Part shown: positions 1-6,749 of the stretch, piece after piece
Position numbering within the stretch: the stretch's first letter is position 1
Layout: every line of letters starts with the position of its first letter
Assembly (NCBI GenBank): GCA_024278285.1
Contig: JAJRTM010000484.1
Coordinates: 1-19,119, forward strand
From: Planctomycetota bacterium
Lineage (GTDB): Bacteria; Planctomycetota; Planctomycetia; Planctomycetales; Planctomycetaceae
DNA: 19,119 nucleotides
Direction: 5' to 3'
The notes under the pieces: generated by a model
What the model was told of the DNA's origin: nothing
Databases searched by the model: none
The model's input: only the letters and a program-made list of their open reading frames with translations
Position numbers and translations under genes: made by a program

Positions 1-846
1 AAGATTTTGAAATTCTTTGACGAGATGATGATCGTTGCTATAGTGCCCACCATGACTAAATACTAAAGATGCTGTTTTGACGCGCGAAGCAAGTCCATTA
101 TTGATGGCGGTCGCTATTATTGTACTTGAATCTATTCCGCCACTCATGTCGTATACTGATGGTGTTATGCCGGCGTTGGCAATCCCGGTAAAATAGTTCA
201 ATTTCTCTTCAACTGCTGCTACCGCACGTGAAAAGTGAAAACTAGTGTCGATTTTCGGGATGTTAAATTCGCATTGACTTATTCGGATATCGTAAGCAGG
301 ACCAATCGACAATTGATGAAGAACCGGGACCTTGTATATTCCCTCATAATTTGTCAGCTCGTGCATTTCATTGTCGCCATGAGCTTCGCGCCAGTCTAAA
401 CTCCGTAAGATCGCTGACTCAGCCGGATAAAAAACGCGGCCTGGTATGCAAAGCATGGCGCGGATATCAGAGGAAAGATAAATCCGATCATCAAAGGACG
501 CATAGTATATTGGCCGTAAGCCGTATAAATCGTTCTTAGCAATATATCCGTTCTGGGATCGAAGAAAGTAGGAGTAGTGCCCGGAATAGTATCGATTGGG
601 GAGTAGCTTGAGTTCGGCCTCGTTACAGCATTCGATCCGCCTAATCCCAGCACCCAAATCAATAAAGCCGATTCCACATACCTGAGAAGTCATATTGTTT
701 CGAGAGACAATTGTACCGTGAACAAGATCGCCCAGATGCAGCGTGTGAGCCACCTTCCAAAATCGACAATCAATTGCTGTCTGAATTTCATTCGTCCATC
801 GTACAAAATCAACATCAGAAGAATTAAGTGCGGCTAACCAAAACAT
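1..846 (-). CDS. Lasso peptide macrolactam synthetase (asparagine synthetase B-like), C-terminus outside window
   Basis: This is the ATP-dependent cyclase (C protein) that adenylates an Asp or Glu side chain of the lasso core and forms the macrolactam ring. The frame is open without interruption from the ATG at 846 to the left edge (282 codons), so the gene is partial only because the window ends. Visible features are the asparagine-synthetase N-terminal fold remnant GLRPIYYA followed by SSDIRAML (about residues 126-150) and the PP-loop ATP-binding motif SGGIDSS at residues 235-241. Residue 2 is Phe, not the Cys nucleophile of glutamine amidotransferases, as expected for lasso cyclases, which do not hydrolyse glutamine. 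The start codon lies within the end of the B2 gene (13-bp overlap), implying translational coupling. Members of the family are about 550-620 residues, so roughly half is missing. A true asparagine synthetase is unlikely given the adjacent precursor, B1 and B2. Confidence 0.9.
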   Translation of the reverse strand, partial: MFWLAALNSSDVDFVRWTNEIQTAIDCRFWKVAHTLHLGDLVHGTIVSRNNMTSQVCGIGFIDLGAGIRRIECCNEAELKLLPNRYYSGHYSYFLRSQNGYIAKNDLYGLRPIYYASFDDRIYLSSDIRAMLCIPGRVFYPAESAILRSLDWREAHGDNEMHELTNYEGIYKVPVLHQLSIGPAYDIRISQCEFNIPKIDTSFHFSRAVAAVEEKLNYFTGIANAGITPSVYDMSGGIDSSTIIATAINNGLASRVKTASLVFSHGGHYSNDHHLVKEFQNL

Positions 847-1286
847 TCGTCCCACTCCGAGATCAGAAACTGGCAAATGGGCTCAAATCTCTGGGATTGG
901 GACCCTGTATCTATGATTCTATCGTTAGGTAAAGTCAACCAAGCATGTGAATATAGCCTGCCGCCATCATGGAATACTCCGATTGTAACTTTCGCCGGAA
1001 TACCTACACTTTCTGCAATTAACGCCAAAGTTAAAGATATCGAAAGACAGGACCGATGGTGAGAAAGTTCGTCGTTCGCATTGGGGTCGAGCGCCGCACC
1101 CAGTCGACACAATTCTTCAATGTCAACACGGTGTTCGGGTAGGCCGAGTGTCTGGAAGCGACGGAGTGCCAAGCTTTCAGCCAGGCCTACGAGCACATCG
1201 CCCAGTTCTTTCTTCTGCAGCTCGAGATGTATCTGAATCAGCAACAAATCTACTAAGCTGAAATCACTCGGTGTTGTCGGTCTCAA
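834..1286 (-). CDS. Lasso peptide leader protease B2 (transglutaminase-like)
   Basis: This 150-residue protein matches the transglutaminase-like cysteine proteases that cut the leader from lasso precursors. The catalytic triad is visible: Cys80 in HRSCLSISL, His114 in YSHAWL and Asp126 in RIIDTG. The gene starts with TTG at 1286, preceded by AGGAA at good spacing; no ATG exists in the upstream part of the frame. It overlaps the B1 gene by 23 bp and the cyclase gene by 13 bp, so B1, B2 and C are almost certainly one transcript. Length is typical for a stand-alone B2, meaning the B protein here is split in two, the arrangement better known from Gram-positive clusters than from the fused proteobacterial McjB. 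Confidence 0.9.
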   Translation of the reverse strand: MRPTTPSDFSLVDLLLIQIHLELQKKELGDVLVGLAESLALRRFQTLGLPEHRVDIEELCRLGAALDPNANDELSHHRSCLSISLTLALIAESVGIPAKVTIGVFHDGGRLYSHAWLTLPNDRIIDTGSQSQRFEPICQFLISEWDECFG

Positions 1287-1491
1287 CTAAAATTCCTAAT
1301 TTTTGAAAAGCTGAAATAATCTCTTGGTCACTCTCATCTGAGCTCGTCATTCGACTAGAACTTAGCGCATGCCAAAACTTCTCCGCATCACCGTCAATTT
1401 CAGTGAATTGACCGGATCTCAGCGAGAATATAACCGTGCGGTCCGTAAAAGAGACCGCGTGCGCCCACGGAGCTTTTTTGAGTGTTTTCAT
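1264..1491 (-). CDS. Lasso peptide RiPP recognition protein B1 (PqqD-like)
   Basis: A 75-residue PqqD-like RiPP recognition element, the winged-helix module that binds the lasso leader peptide and presents it to the B2 protease. The typical pattern is visible: an N-terminal beta segment with VSFTDRTVIFSLRSGQFTEI, then an acidic helix-turn-helix with AEKFWHAL and a C-terminal helix ending in FQKLGIL. It begins with ATG at 1491, 50 bp downstream of the precursor stop codon, and its 3' end overlaps the B2 gene. Its acidic character fits a basic leader peptide. No catalytic residues are expected. A free-standing PqqD of a PQQ pathway is excluded by the neighbours. Confidence 0.88.
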   Translation of the reverse strand: MKTLKKAPWAHAVSFTDRTVIFSLRSGQFTEIDGDAEKFWHALSSSRMTSSDESDQEIISAFQKLGILVETDNTE

Positions 1492-1541
1492 CAGAGTGCT
1501 GCCAGAGAGTTGTCCTCCCTGGCATCTTTTGCAGAATTAAC

Positions 1542-1673
1542 TCAGAGACACCACAGAGAGCAGCCTTTTACGCCCCTTCCCTGGAGTCCATCACCCGGCT
1601 TGCTTTTTTTCCAAAGTATAAGAGCTGACGCTTTTCCGACAACTTTGATACCCAATTTTGCAACTTTCCTCAT
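1542..1673 (-). CDS. Lasso peptide precursor, predicted Trp1-Asp8 core
   Basis: A 43-residue gene first in the minus-strand operon. The ATG at 1673 is chosen because GGAG lies 7 nt upstream; an ATG at 1679 would sit too close to that site. The leader (residues 1-20) ends LGIKVVGKASALIL and aligns residue for residue with the astexin-1 leader as I remember it, which ends LGKASAETR. The alignment places the cut after Leu20, with Ile19 at the -2 position usually held by Thr. The core (21-43) begins WKKSKPGD. Asp28 is the only acidic residue of the whole peptide and falls at core position 8, so an 8-residue ring closing on the Trp21 amine is predicted. The tail is Gly- and Lys/Arg-rich and ends GCSLWCL, so Cys38 and Cys42 could form a disulfide. 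Trp at position 1 is uncommon but known in fusilassin. The core start is inference. Confidence 0.75.
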   Translation of the reverse strand: MRKVAKLGIKVVGKASALILWKKSKPGDGLQGRGVKGCSLWCL

Positions 1674-1739
1674 ATCCATTCTCCTTTTGAGCAGCCTGAT
1701 ACTAGGCGCGAGTTGAAGATTGCACAGTATTGTTAGCTG

Positions 1740-1769
1740 TTGAGAACATTATGACAATAATCATATAAT
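1740..1769 (+). promoter_or_regulatory. Candidate sigma70-type promoter for the lasso exporter
   Basis: TTGAGA at 1740-1745 and TATAAT at 1764-1769 are separated by 18 nt in the AT-rich divergent region between the precursor gene and the exporter gene. Transcription would start about 75-80 nt before the exporter ATG at 1857. No equally good promoter was found for the minus-strand operon; TTATGA-N17-TATGAT on the minus strand in the same interval is a weak alternative. Confidence 0.45.
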
Positions 1770-1856
1770 TGAGCAGAAATACTCATAATATATTTTCAAT
1801 ACTTTAGAATTTGTGCTTGCTTAATATGTGGAAAATTGACTCTTGGAGAGCAATGT

Positions 1857-3509
1857 ATGAAAGCTTTTTGGAAAGTAATTGGGGCACTGGGCGCTACACA
1901 AATTTTATTTTCCCGAAGATGGTTGACTGGAGCAGGGTCAGGTTTCGTGCTTATGTTGGCTGGGCAGATTGCTTTGGTCCAAGCCCCCCTTGCATTGGGT
2001 GAATTGGTCAATGCGTTAGCAGATGGAAATTCAGTCTCATACGGGTTGCAAATTGTTGGACTGTATGTGGCATTGCTCATCTTTGGGTATATTTTGTCTG
2101 AGAGCAGTGATGTCGTCTGGTTCGCGATGACTGAAAAACTGAAAGCAGGCTTGTCTGTCCCAGCCCTTAGAACGGGTCTCATGGCTCGTTCCCAACGTAG
2201 CTCCACCGAGGGGGACGTAGACAGCTCAGGAGCACTTTTTGAACAGACTGAGCGTGGCGTGGAAGCACTCGCAATGACAGTTGATGCAATCATTTTTCGT
2301 ATCATTCCGAAGGTATTGGCAATAGGTGTTATTGTTGTCACTGTGTCCGGTCGATTTTCATTGGATATCGGTGGTATAGCGCTATTAGGATGTTTTCTTT
2401 ACATAGTTTGGATAACCGTATTGCATCGACAAATTGTAAAGTATGTTAGGAGGGCAAGCATAGCTGCTGACGTCAAATCTAACATTTTTATAGATTTTTT
2501 CAGCAACAAAAAGGTATTTCATTTTTTCCCTGAAGCATTCCGGCTTAAATTTCGAGCGATTGATGCTGCCGAAGCTAAAAGAAAAGCAAACGTCGACTTG
2601 GTTGCATTTCAAACATTTTGGTTTGCTGGTAACGCCATAATTGTTGCTGTAGTAACAGGCTTGGCCATATCGGTATTCATATTTCAAGACGAGGCACTTT
2701 CCGACATCGGTGGTGTGGTTTCTTTAACCTATTTGATCAGTATGATTTTTGCTCCAGTGAGTGAGTTGTCGAGCGGCGTACAAACAGCAATTGCAGAACG
2801 TACAAAAGCCCTTGAATTGGAAGCCCTTCTGTATAAGCAACCAATCATAACCGACACCATTAAAACAAAGACTGACTGGCTACACTTATCACTTACGGAT
2901 TATCAAGCTCTTGACGAGAATGGCAGTCCTTTACACCAGCCGATTAGTTTGACAATTCAGCGCAGCAGTAAAATAGTTGTCTCTGGCAACAGTGGTATCG
3001 GGAAAAGTACTTTTCTCGAAGCGCTTCTTCGGCCATCAGCTTTGTATCGTGGAGAAATAAGAAAAACTGATAGTCAAGGTAATGAAACCAAATTGTCGTG
3101 TCTTTCTGACCTGGCTGCATTTGTTCCACAACAAGATTTGCTTTTCAACATTCCAATGAGCGAAAATATCACTCTTGGTGCAAAGGGTGCATCATTAGAT
3201 TTACGTCGTGTTATCTCGGTTGCAGCAATTGACGGAACGTTGGCTGATCGAATTTTGAATGGCAAAAATCAAACGGGCGAAGCCGGTCAATATCTCTCCG
3301 GTGGTGAACGCAGGAGATTGTCAGTTGCGCGTGGACTCTTCTCTAAAAAAAAGCTTCTATTGCTAGATGAACCGCTGTCGGGACTAGATATGGACGCCCA
3401 GAATTCACTAATGCGAGAATTGTTTGCATACGACGACCTTGCCATTGTAATGGTATGCCACCATTCTCAGTGGTGGGATAAGTTTGATAAAAACGTAACA
3501 ATGACTTAA
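1857..3509 (+). CDS. ABC exporter of the lasso cluster (McjD-like, membrane and ATPase domains fused)
   Basis: A 550-residue half-transporter expected to pump the mature lasso peptide out and protect the producer. The ATG at 1857 is preceded by GGAG at 8 nt and is preferred over the in-frame TTG at 1836. Residues about 15-310 are a hydrophobic six-helix type I exporter domain. The nucleotide-binding domain has Walker A GNSGIGKST near residue 376, the signature YLSGGERRR near 479, Walker B LLLLDEP near 499, D-loop GLD and the switch His in VCHHS. It works as a homodimer in the inner membrane. It is divergent from A-B1-B2-C and is the only plausible self-immunity gene in the window. The NBD is slightly short at its C-terminus compared with many exporters, but all ATPase motifs are present. 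No isopeptidase or TonB receptor is visible beside it. Confidence 0.88.
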   Translation: MKAFWKVIGALGATQILFSRRWLTGAGSGFVLMLAGQIALVQAPLALGELVNALADGNSVSYGLQIVGLYVALLIFGYILSESSDVVWFAMTEKLKAGLSVPALRTGLMARSQRSSTEGDVDSSGALFEQTERGVEALAMTVDAIIFRIIPKVLAIGVIVVTVSGRFSLDIGGIALLGCFLYIVWITVLHRQIVKYVRRASIAADVKSNIFIDFFSNKKVFHFFPEAFRLKFRAIDAAEAKRKANVDLVAFQTFWFAGNAIIVAVVTGLAISVFIFQDEALSDIGGVVSLTYLISMIFAPVSELSSGVQTAIAERTKALELEALLYKQPIITDTIKTKTDWLHLSLTDYQALDENGSPLHQPISLTIQRSSKIVVSGNSGIGKSTFLEALLRPSALYRGEIRKTDSQGNETKLSCLSDLAAFVPQQDLLFNIPMSENITLGAKGASLDLRRVISVAAIDGTLADRILNGKNQTGEAGQYLSGGERRRLSVARGLFSKKKLLLLDEPLSGLDMDAQNSLMRELFAYDDLAIVMVCHHSQWWDKFDKNVTMT

Positions 3510-3585
3510 TTTGTCGCTACTTTTGAATAGACGAGGCCCGGGCAAATACCCGCCAATACACAAGCAAAATTAATCTCATTACTCA

Positions 3586-4203
3586 TCAGTTGTGCGGTAC
3601 ATTGTCAGCCATTTTAATTGCTTGTTCTTGAAGTGAATTTAATAAATGCGCACGGGCTGTATGACGCTGTTTAATCGTGTATTCAACAAAAATACAGGCG
3701 GTCCGAGCGAGTTCAGCATTTGATCCTGAGAAGCGATAGTATGTTCGACGAATTGATATGGTTTTATCGAGTAACGCGTCAACAACATTTAGCATATGGT
3801 TAGGCACCAAACTTTTAACCAAAGAATATACTATCTCTTCACCTACACTGAACCCGGTCCGACGCAACTTTAAAATCTGTTGAATTTACTGTCTCAACAA
3901 GATCAAGCGAGTGTTGTCAATATAGCAATTTTCTGTAGATATCCGGATTGTGCAAAAAAGCAATTTTAACGCATCAACCATCTCACGCGAAGAGGTGGCC
4001 TTAACGAAAAATCCTTTTCCGCGATGGCTCTCAAGTATATCACGTTCCGCAAGCCGGATTAATGCATCCCTTACAGGAGTTGGGCTTACTATCATTTCCT
4101 CAGATAAATTATTTATGTTAATGGCAGTTCCTGATCTAAGTTGACCGGATAATATCCGCTGTCTAATCTCTTGAAAGACGCAATGCTCAGTATCAAAACC
4201 CAC
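3586..4203 (-). pseudogene. GntR-family (FCD-type) transcriptional regulator, interrupted
   Basis: The N-terminal part (GTG at 4203, GGAGG 7 nt upstream) is a clear GntR winged helix-turn-helix: FQEIRQRILSGQL, then SEEMIVSPTPVRDALIRLAERDIL and RGKGFFV. An in-frame TAA at 3888-3886 stops it after 105 residues. The same frame resumes at once and encodes about 99 residues resembling the C-terminal helices of an FCD ligand-binding domain, ending at 3586. Together they give roughly 205 residues, shorter than a normal FCD regulator, and the middle, including the metal-binding positions, looks eroded. A single functional protein is unlikely unless the stop is read through; a truncated DNA-binding fragment could still be made. 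It lies downstream of and opposite to the exporter gene, so a link to lasso production is not shown. Confidence 0.75.
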
Positions 4204-4218
4204 CTAGTACCTCCGCAA

Positions 4219-4244
4219 TTATAAAATAACTTTTTGTATGACAA
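4219..4244 (-). promoter_or_regulatory. Putative autoregulatory operator and promoter of the GntR gene
   Basis: TTGTATGACAA (4234-4244) is a perfect TTGT-N3-ACAA inverted repeat, close to the TnGTnnnACnA pattern bound by FadR/FCD-type GntR proteins. On the minus strand it overlaps a TTGTCA -35-like hexamer, followed 15 nt later by TATAAT, 16 nt before the GTG start codon. The position suggests autorepression. Assignment to this regulator is inference from motif and proximity. Confidence 0.45.
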
Positions 4245-4757
4245 TTTGGCACCAAATCAAAAGTTGTCGCATAGAAGTTAGTGAAAGTTACTAGAACACA
4301 GGAAATATAGAATAATTCCCTATTGAAGATCACATCTTAAACCTGATGTTACCATTGCTCGTCATTCAATTCCTAAAACCAACATTATGATTGTTTACAT
4401 TGGGAGTTTGTCAAGCTTGTGGCATCCAAAATGCTCCCAAAAAATACGCACATCACCGCGTAAAACGGCACTCAAACCGGACATGGAGAGATGGTTACTA
4501 TTTAAAGCGCACAATGGTGCACTGCCCCTTTAGGCGGCGTTTGCACAAGGTAGTATCTGGTGGCCGATGCACTCTACCTTGAGCAATTGGTGGTCCATTA
4601 ACACAAATAACAAACCAAACGGACAAAGCCGCTGACGGCCACGATATCGAACCTCTACTAGATTTCGCGCGTTCTTAAGTCTCTGCTTGTGAATAGGCAT
4701 GCAAAATTGACCCACCTGTTTTGGTAACATCCGCGTTTTAAACGCGGAGAATGAGCA
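4245..4757. other. Non-coding or degenerate DNA between GntR remnant and IS3
   Basis: I find no convincing gene here. Short open frames on both strands have no recognisable motifs or ribosome-binding sites. A perfect 8-bp inverted repeat with a 1-nt centre lies at 4731-4747 (CCGCGTTT and AAACGCGG), just before the IS3 left end. The preceding text, GCAAAATTGACCCACC near 4701-4716, has the look of an insertion-sequence terminus, but I cannot assign it to a family. Confidence 0.4.
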
Positions 4758-4784
4758 TGAACCGCCCCGGGTTTACCGGAGGCT
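4758..4784 (+). repeat. IS3 left terminal inverted repeat
   Basis: A 27-bp repeat beginning TG, as IS3 ends do. It matches the reverse complement of 6129-6155 with two mismatches, and that of 6723-6749 with a few mismatches confined to the inner end. Confidence 0.85.
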
Positions 4785-4808
4785 CCAAAGATAGGATAAA
4801 TTGGAGCT

Positions 4809-5141
4809 ATGGAAAAGAACAAGAGATCAAACAGATTTTTACCTGAAGTGCGCACACGTGCGGTTCGGATGGTGTTGGAACATCAATCAGATTACGCCAG
4901 TCAGTGGGCGGCAATTTCTGCAATTGCCCCCAAAATTGGCTGCACGGCAGAAACGCTTCGCAAATGGGCGCGTCAGGAGGAAACTGATATTGGCTTGCGC
5001 GATGGGGTAACGAGCGATGAGCGTGAGCGCATCAAAGCCTTGGAACGTGAAGTCCGTGAATTGCGCCAGGCCAATGAGATTCTCAGAAAAGCGTCAGCAT
5101 ATTTTGCCCAGGCGGAACTCGACCGCCCCTTCAGAAGATGA
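4809..5141 (+). CDS. IS3-family transposase OrfA
   Basis: A 110-residue protein with the OrfA helix-turn-helix: [16 protein letters not shown], then [23 protein letters not shown] leucine-zipper-like coiled coil follows ([31 protein letters not shown]), used for OrfA/OrfAB multimerisation. ATG at 4809 follows GGAG 7 nt upstream. Its stop overlaps the orfB ATG at 5138 (ATGA), where programmed -1 frameshifting normally makes the OrfAB transposase. The protein looks intact and could still bind the terminal repeats and interfere with related elements. Confidence 0.9.
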   Translation: MEKNKRSNRFLPEVRTRAVRMVLEHQSDYASQWAAISAIAPKIGCTAETLRKWARQEETDIGLRDGVTSDERERIKALEREVRELRQANEILRKASAYFAQAELDRPFRR

Positions 5142-5349
5142 CGGCGTTTATTGATGATCATCGCGATGATCACGGGGTCGAGTCGATCTGCAAAGTATTT
5201 CCGATCGCCCCTTCAACATATTATACGCACGCAGCTATTATTTGTGATCCCAATCTGGCCAGTGATCGTGCAAAACGTGATGCTAAATTGCTCCCTGAGA
5301 TCCAGCGTGTATTTGATGACAATTATGAAGTTTACGGAGTGCGCAAAAG

Positions 5350-5371
5350 CCTGCCCCCGCTAAGGCGGGGG
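5350..5371. repeat. Small palindromic insertion 1 in orfB
   Basis: CCTG followed by CCCCCGC-TAAG-GCGGGGG, a 7-bp GC-rich hairpin. It interrupts the conserved junction YGVRK/vWRQ of OrfB and destroys the frame. It shares the left edge AAGCCTGCCCC with the repeat at 5638. Confidence 0.7.
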
Positions 5372-5637
5372 TCTGGCGGCAGATGCAGCGAGAGGGTTTT
5401 AATTTTGCACGTTGCACTGTGGCCAGATTGATGAAACAGGCAGGAATACAGGGGGTTACACGTGGAAAGCCGATAAAAACCACGTTCAGCAACCCGGCGA
5501 CCCCATGCCCCCGGGATTATGTGAACCGGCAATTTAGCGCACCAGCTCCAAATATGCTGTGGGGGAGTGATTTTACCTTTGTGTCAACCTGGCAGGGATT
5601 TGCCTATGTCGCATTCATCATCGATGTCTTTGCCAAG

Positions 5638-5661
5638 CCTGCCCCGGACTTGATCCGGGGG
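5638..5661. repeat. Small palindromic insertion 2 in orfB (CCCCGGA-CTTGA-TCCGGGG)
   Basis: CCTG followed by CCCCGGA-CTTGA-TCCGGGG and one G, 24 nt in all. It separates AAG and CGG codons that would read FAKRIVGW in an uninterrupted gene, and adds PAPDLIRG in frame. Palindromes of this CTTGATCC type are common dispersed repeats in alphaproteobacterial genomes. Confidence 0.72.
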
Positions 5662-6128
5662 CGGATTGTTGGCTGGCGTGTCTCACGATCTGACAAAACG
5701 GATTTTGTTCTGGATGCACTGGAACAGGCTCTTTATGATCGCAGGCCCGTTCAAACCAATGGATTGGTTCATCACAGCGATCGAGGAGTTCAGTATGTCT
5801 CGATCCGCTACACCGAGCGGCTGGCCGGGGCTGGAATTGAGCCATCCGTTGGCCAGCGCCAGCGTGTTGGCGACAGTTACGACAACGCCCTGGCCGAAAC
5901 CATCAATGGACTTTACAAGGCCGAAGTCATTCATCGAAAGAGTTCACGCTCCGAAAAAAATATTGGCGCAAGATTGATGATGTTGAAATGGCAAGGCTCA
6001 AATGGGTCGACTGGTTCAATAACCGTCGCCTGCTGGAGCCAATCGGAAATATTCCACCCGCTGAAGCAGAGGAGATGTACTATACCCAGATGAACCAGTT
6101 AGAATTAGTCGCATAACACAAACGAAAC

Positions 6129-6155
6129 AGCCTCCGCTAAACCCGGGGAGGTTCA
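6129..6155 (-). repeat. IS3 right terminal inverted repeat
   Basis: 27 bp ending CCCGGGGAGGTTCA. Its reverse complement matches the left end at 25 of 27 positions. Confidence 0.85.
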
Positions 6156-6669
6156 GTCAGATTATTGGTGCGATTTCTAAATCAGAACGTCCAGCTGAAG
6201 TTGAAGATCGCGCTGTGCCCGGCCATTGGGAGGGGGATCTAATCTCTGGGTCCAACAATACATATATGGCGACGCTCGTTGAACGAGCTTCTCGGTTTGT
6301 GATGCTAGTAAAAGTTGATGGGAAAGATACGAACAGCGTTGTCGGGGCATTAAAGCGACGCATCCAATCCTTACCTGATGGGTTGACGCGTTCGTTGACA
6401 TGGGATCGTGGCACTGAAATGGCACAGCACAAACAAATTACTCTGGCAACATAAGTCGACATTTACTTCTGTGATCCACAAAGCCCGTGGCAACGCGGTA
6501 CAAACGAAAATACCAACCGTTTGCTGCGCCAATACTTCCCCAAGAAAACAGACCTATCTATACATTCACAAAACGCCCTGGATCTGATTGCAGAGCGCCT
6601 AAATACGCGCCCAAGAAAAACGCTTGGCTTTAAAACTCCAGCCTATAGATTAGCCGAGATGTTGCGATG
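6156..6669 (+). pseudogene. IS30-family transposase, 5' truncated with in-frame stop
   Basis: Coding similarity starts at the IS3 boundary with IIGAISKSERPAEVEDRAVPGHWEGDLI, broken here only by description: the SERPAEVEDRAVPGHWEGD block is highly characteristic of IS30 transposases. Further on are LVERASRFVML, LTWDRGTEMA, DPQSPWQRGTNENTN and RLNTRPRKTLGFKTPAYRLAE. All three DDE residues are visible (Asp in HWEGD, Asp in WDRG, Glu in TNEN), but a TAA at 6452-6454 sits between the second Asp and the Glu in an otherwise unbroken frame. The N-terminal helix-turn-helix part is absent from the window, including from the other side of the IS3, so the gene is dead. Confidence 0.88.
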
Positions 6670-6688
6670 ATCGGTTGAATCTACCATA
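6156..6688 (+). mobile_element. IS30-family element, 3' remnant
   Basis: Only the right part of an IS30-type element remains, cut at 6155/6156 by the IS3 end. It includes the C-terminal half of the transposase gene. Just after that gene's stop codon, GGTTGAATCTACC (about 6674-6686) resembles the terminal repeat of IS30 itself (GATTCAAT on the other strand), so the right end is placed near 6688 with modest precision. Confidence 0.65.
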
Positions 6689-6722
6689 CCCTTGATAAAG
6701 TAGCTTAAATTTTGAACAAAAC

Positions 6723-6749
6723 ACTCTCCGCTAAACCCGGGGCGGTTCA
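6723..6749 (-). repeat. Third IS3-type terminal repeat (solo right end)
   Basis: 27 bp ending CCCGGGGCGGTTCA, nearly identical to the right end at 6129-6155 and in the same orientation. It abuts the broken Mrr-like gene. The short interval 6687-6722 weakly resembles the last bases before the other right end, consistent with an older IS3 copy into which the IS30 element jumped. Confidence 0.7.

Larger units (their letters stand above)
5138..6116 (+). pseudogene. IS3-family transposase OrfB (rve integrase core), frameshifted
   Basis: The DDE catalytic protein of the element. Frame 1 runs to NYEVYGVRK, where a small palindromic insertion (about 5350-5371, net +23 nt) shifts the frame. It continues from RQMQREGFNFARCTVARLM. 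The catalytic residues are present: Asp in WGSDFTFV, Asp in HHSDRGVQY and Glu in DNALAETINGLYK. A second palindromic insertion at 5638-5661 is in frame and adds eight residues inside FAK-RIVGW. A second frameshift at the A7 run (5954-5960) precedes KYWRKIDDVEMARLKWVDW, then FNNRRLLEPIGNIPPAEAEE up to the stop at 6114-6116. The segment SVGQRQRVGDSYDN also has three extra residues compared with the usual SVGSVGDSYDN. The gene is therefore inactive. Confidence 0.88.
4758..6155 (+). mobile_element. IS3-family insertion sequence, inactive
   Basis: A 1398-bp element bounded by 27-bp inverted repeats: the left end starts TGAACCGCCCCGGG (4758-4784) and the right end finishes CCCGGGGAGGTTCA (6129-6155), matching at 25 of 27 positions. 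Inside are orfA and orfB overlapping by ATGA, the usual IS3 layout. No 3-5 bp target duplication is visible (left flank AGCA, right flank GTCA). The right flank is the interior of an IS30 transposase gene, while the left flank is not, suggesting that two IS3 copies recombined and deleted what lay between. orfB carries two frame disruptions, so the copy cannot make a normal transposase. Confidence 0.88.

Noticed and set aside
1..846. An ordinary asparagine synthetase
   Set aside because: The glutaminase Cys is absent, and the gene overlaps a lasso leader protease gene downstream of a lasso precursor.
1369..1716. A 115-codon plus-strand frame across the lasso precursor and B1 genes
   Set aside because: It lies antisense to two supported genes, has no ribosome-binding site or family pattern, and is explained as a shadow frame.
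3530..3560. A terminator after the exporter gene (CGGG-CAAATA-CCCG)
   Set aside because: The stem is only about 4 bp and no T-run follows.
4391..4730. Short frames of about 60 codons on both strands between the GntR remnant and the IS3
   Set aside because: No motif, no start signal, and the two strands overlap; no coding evidence.
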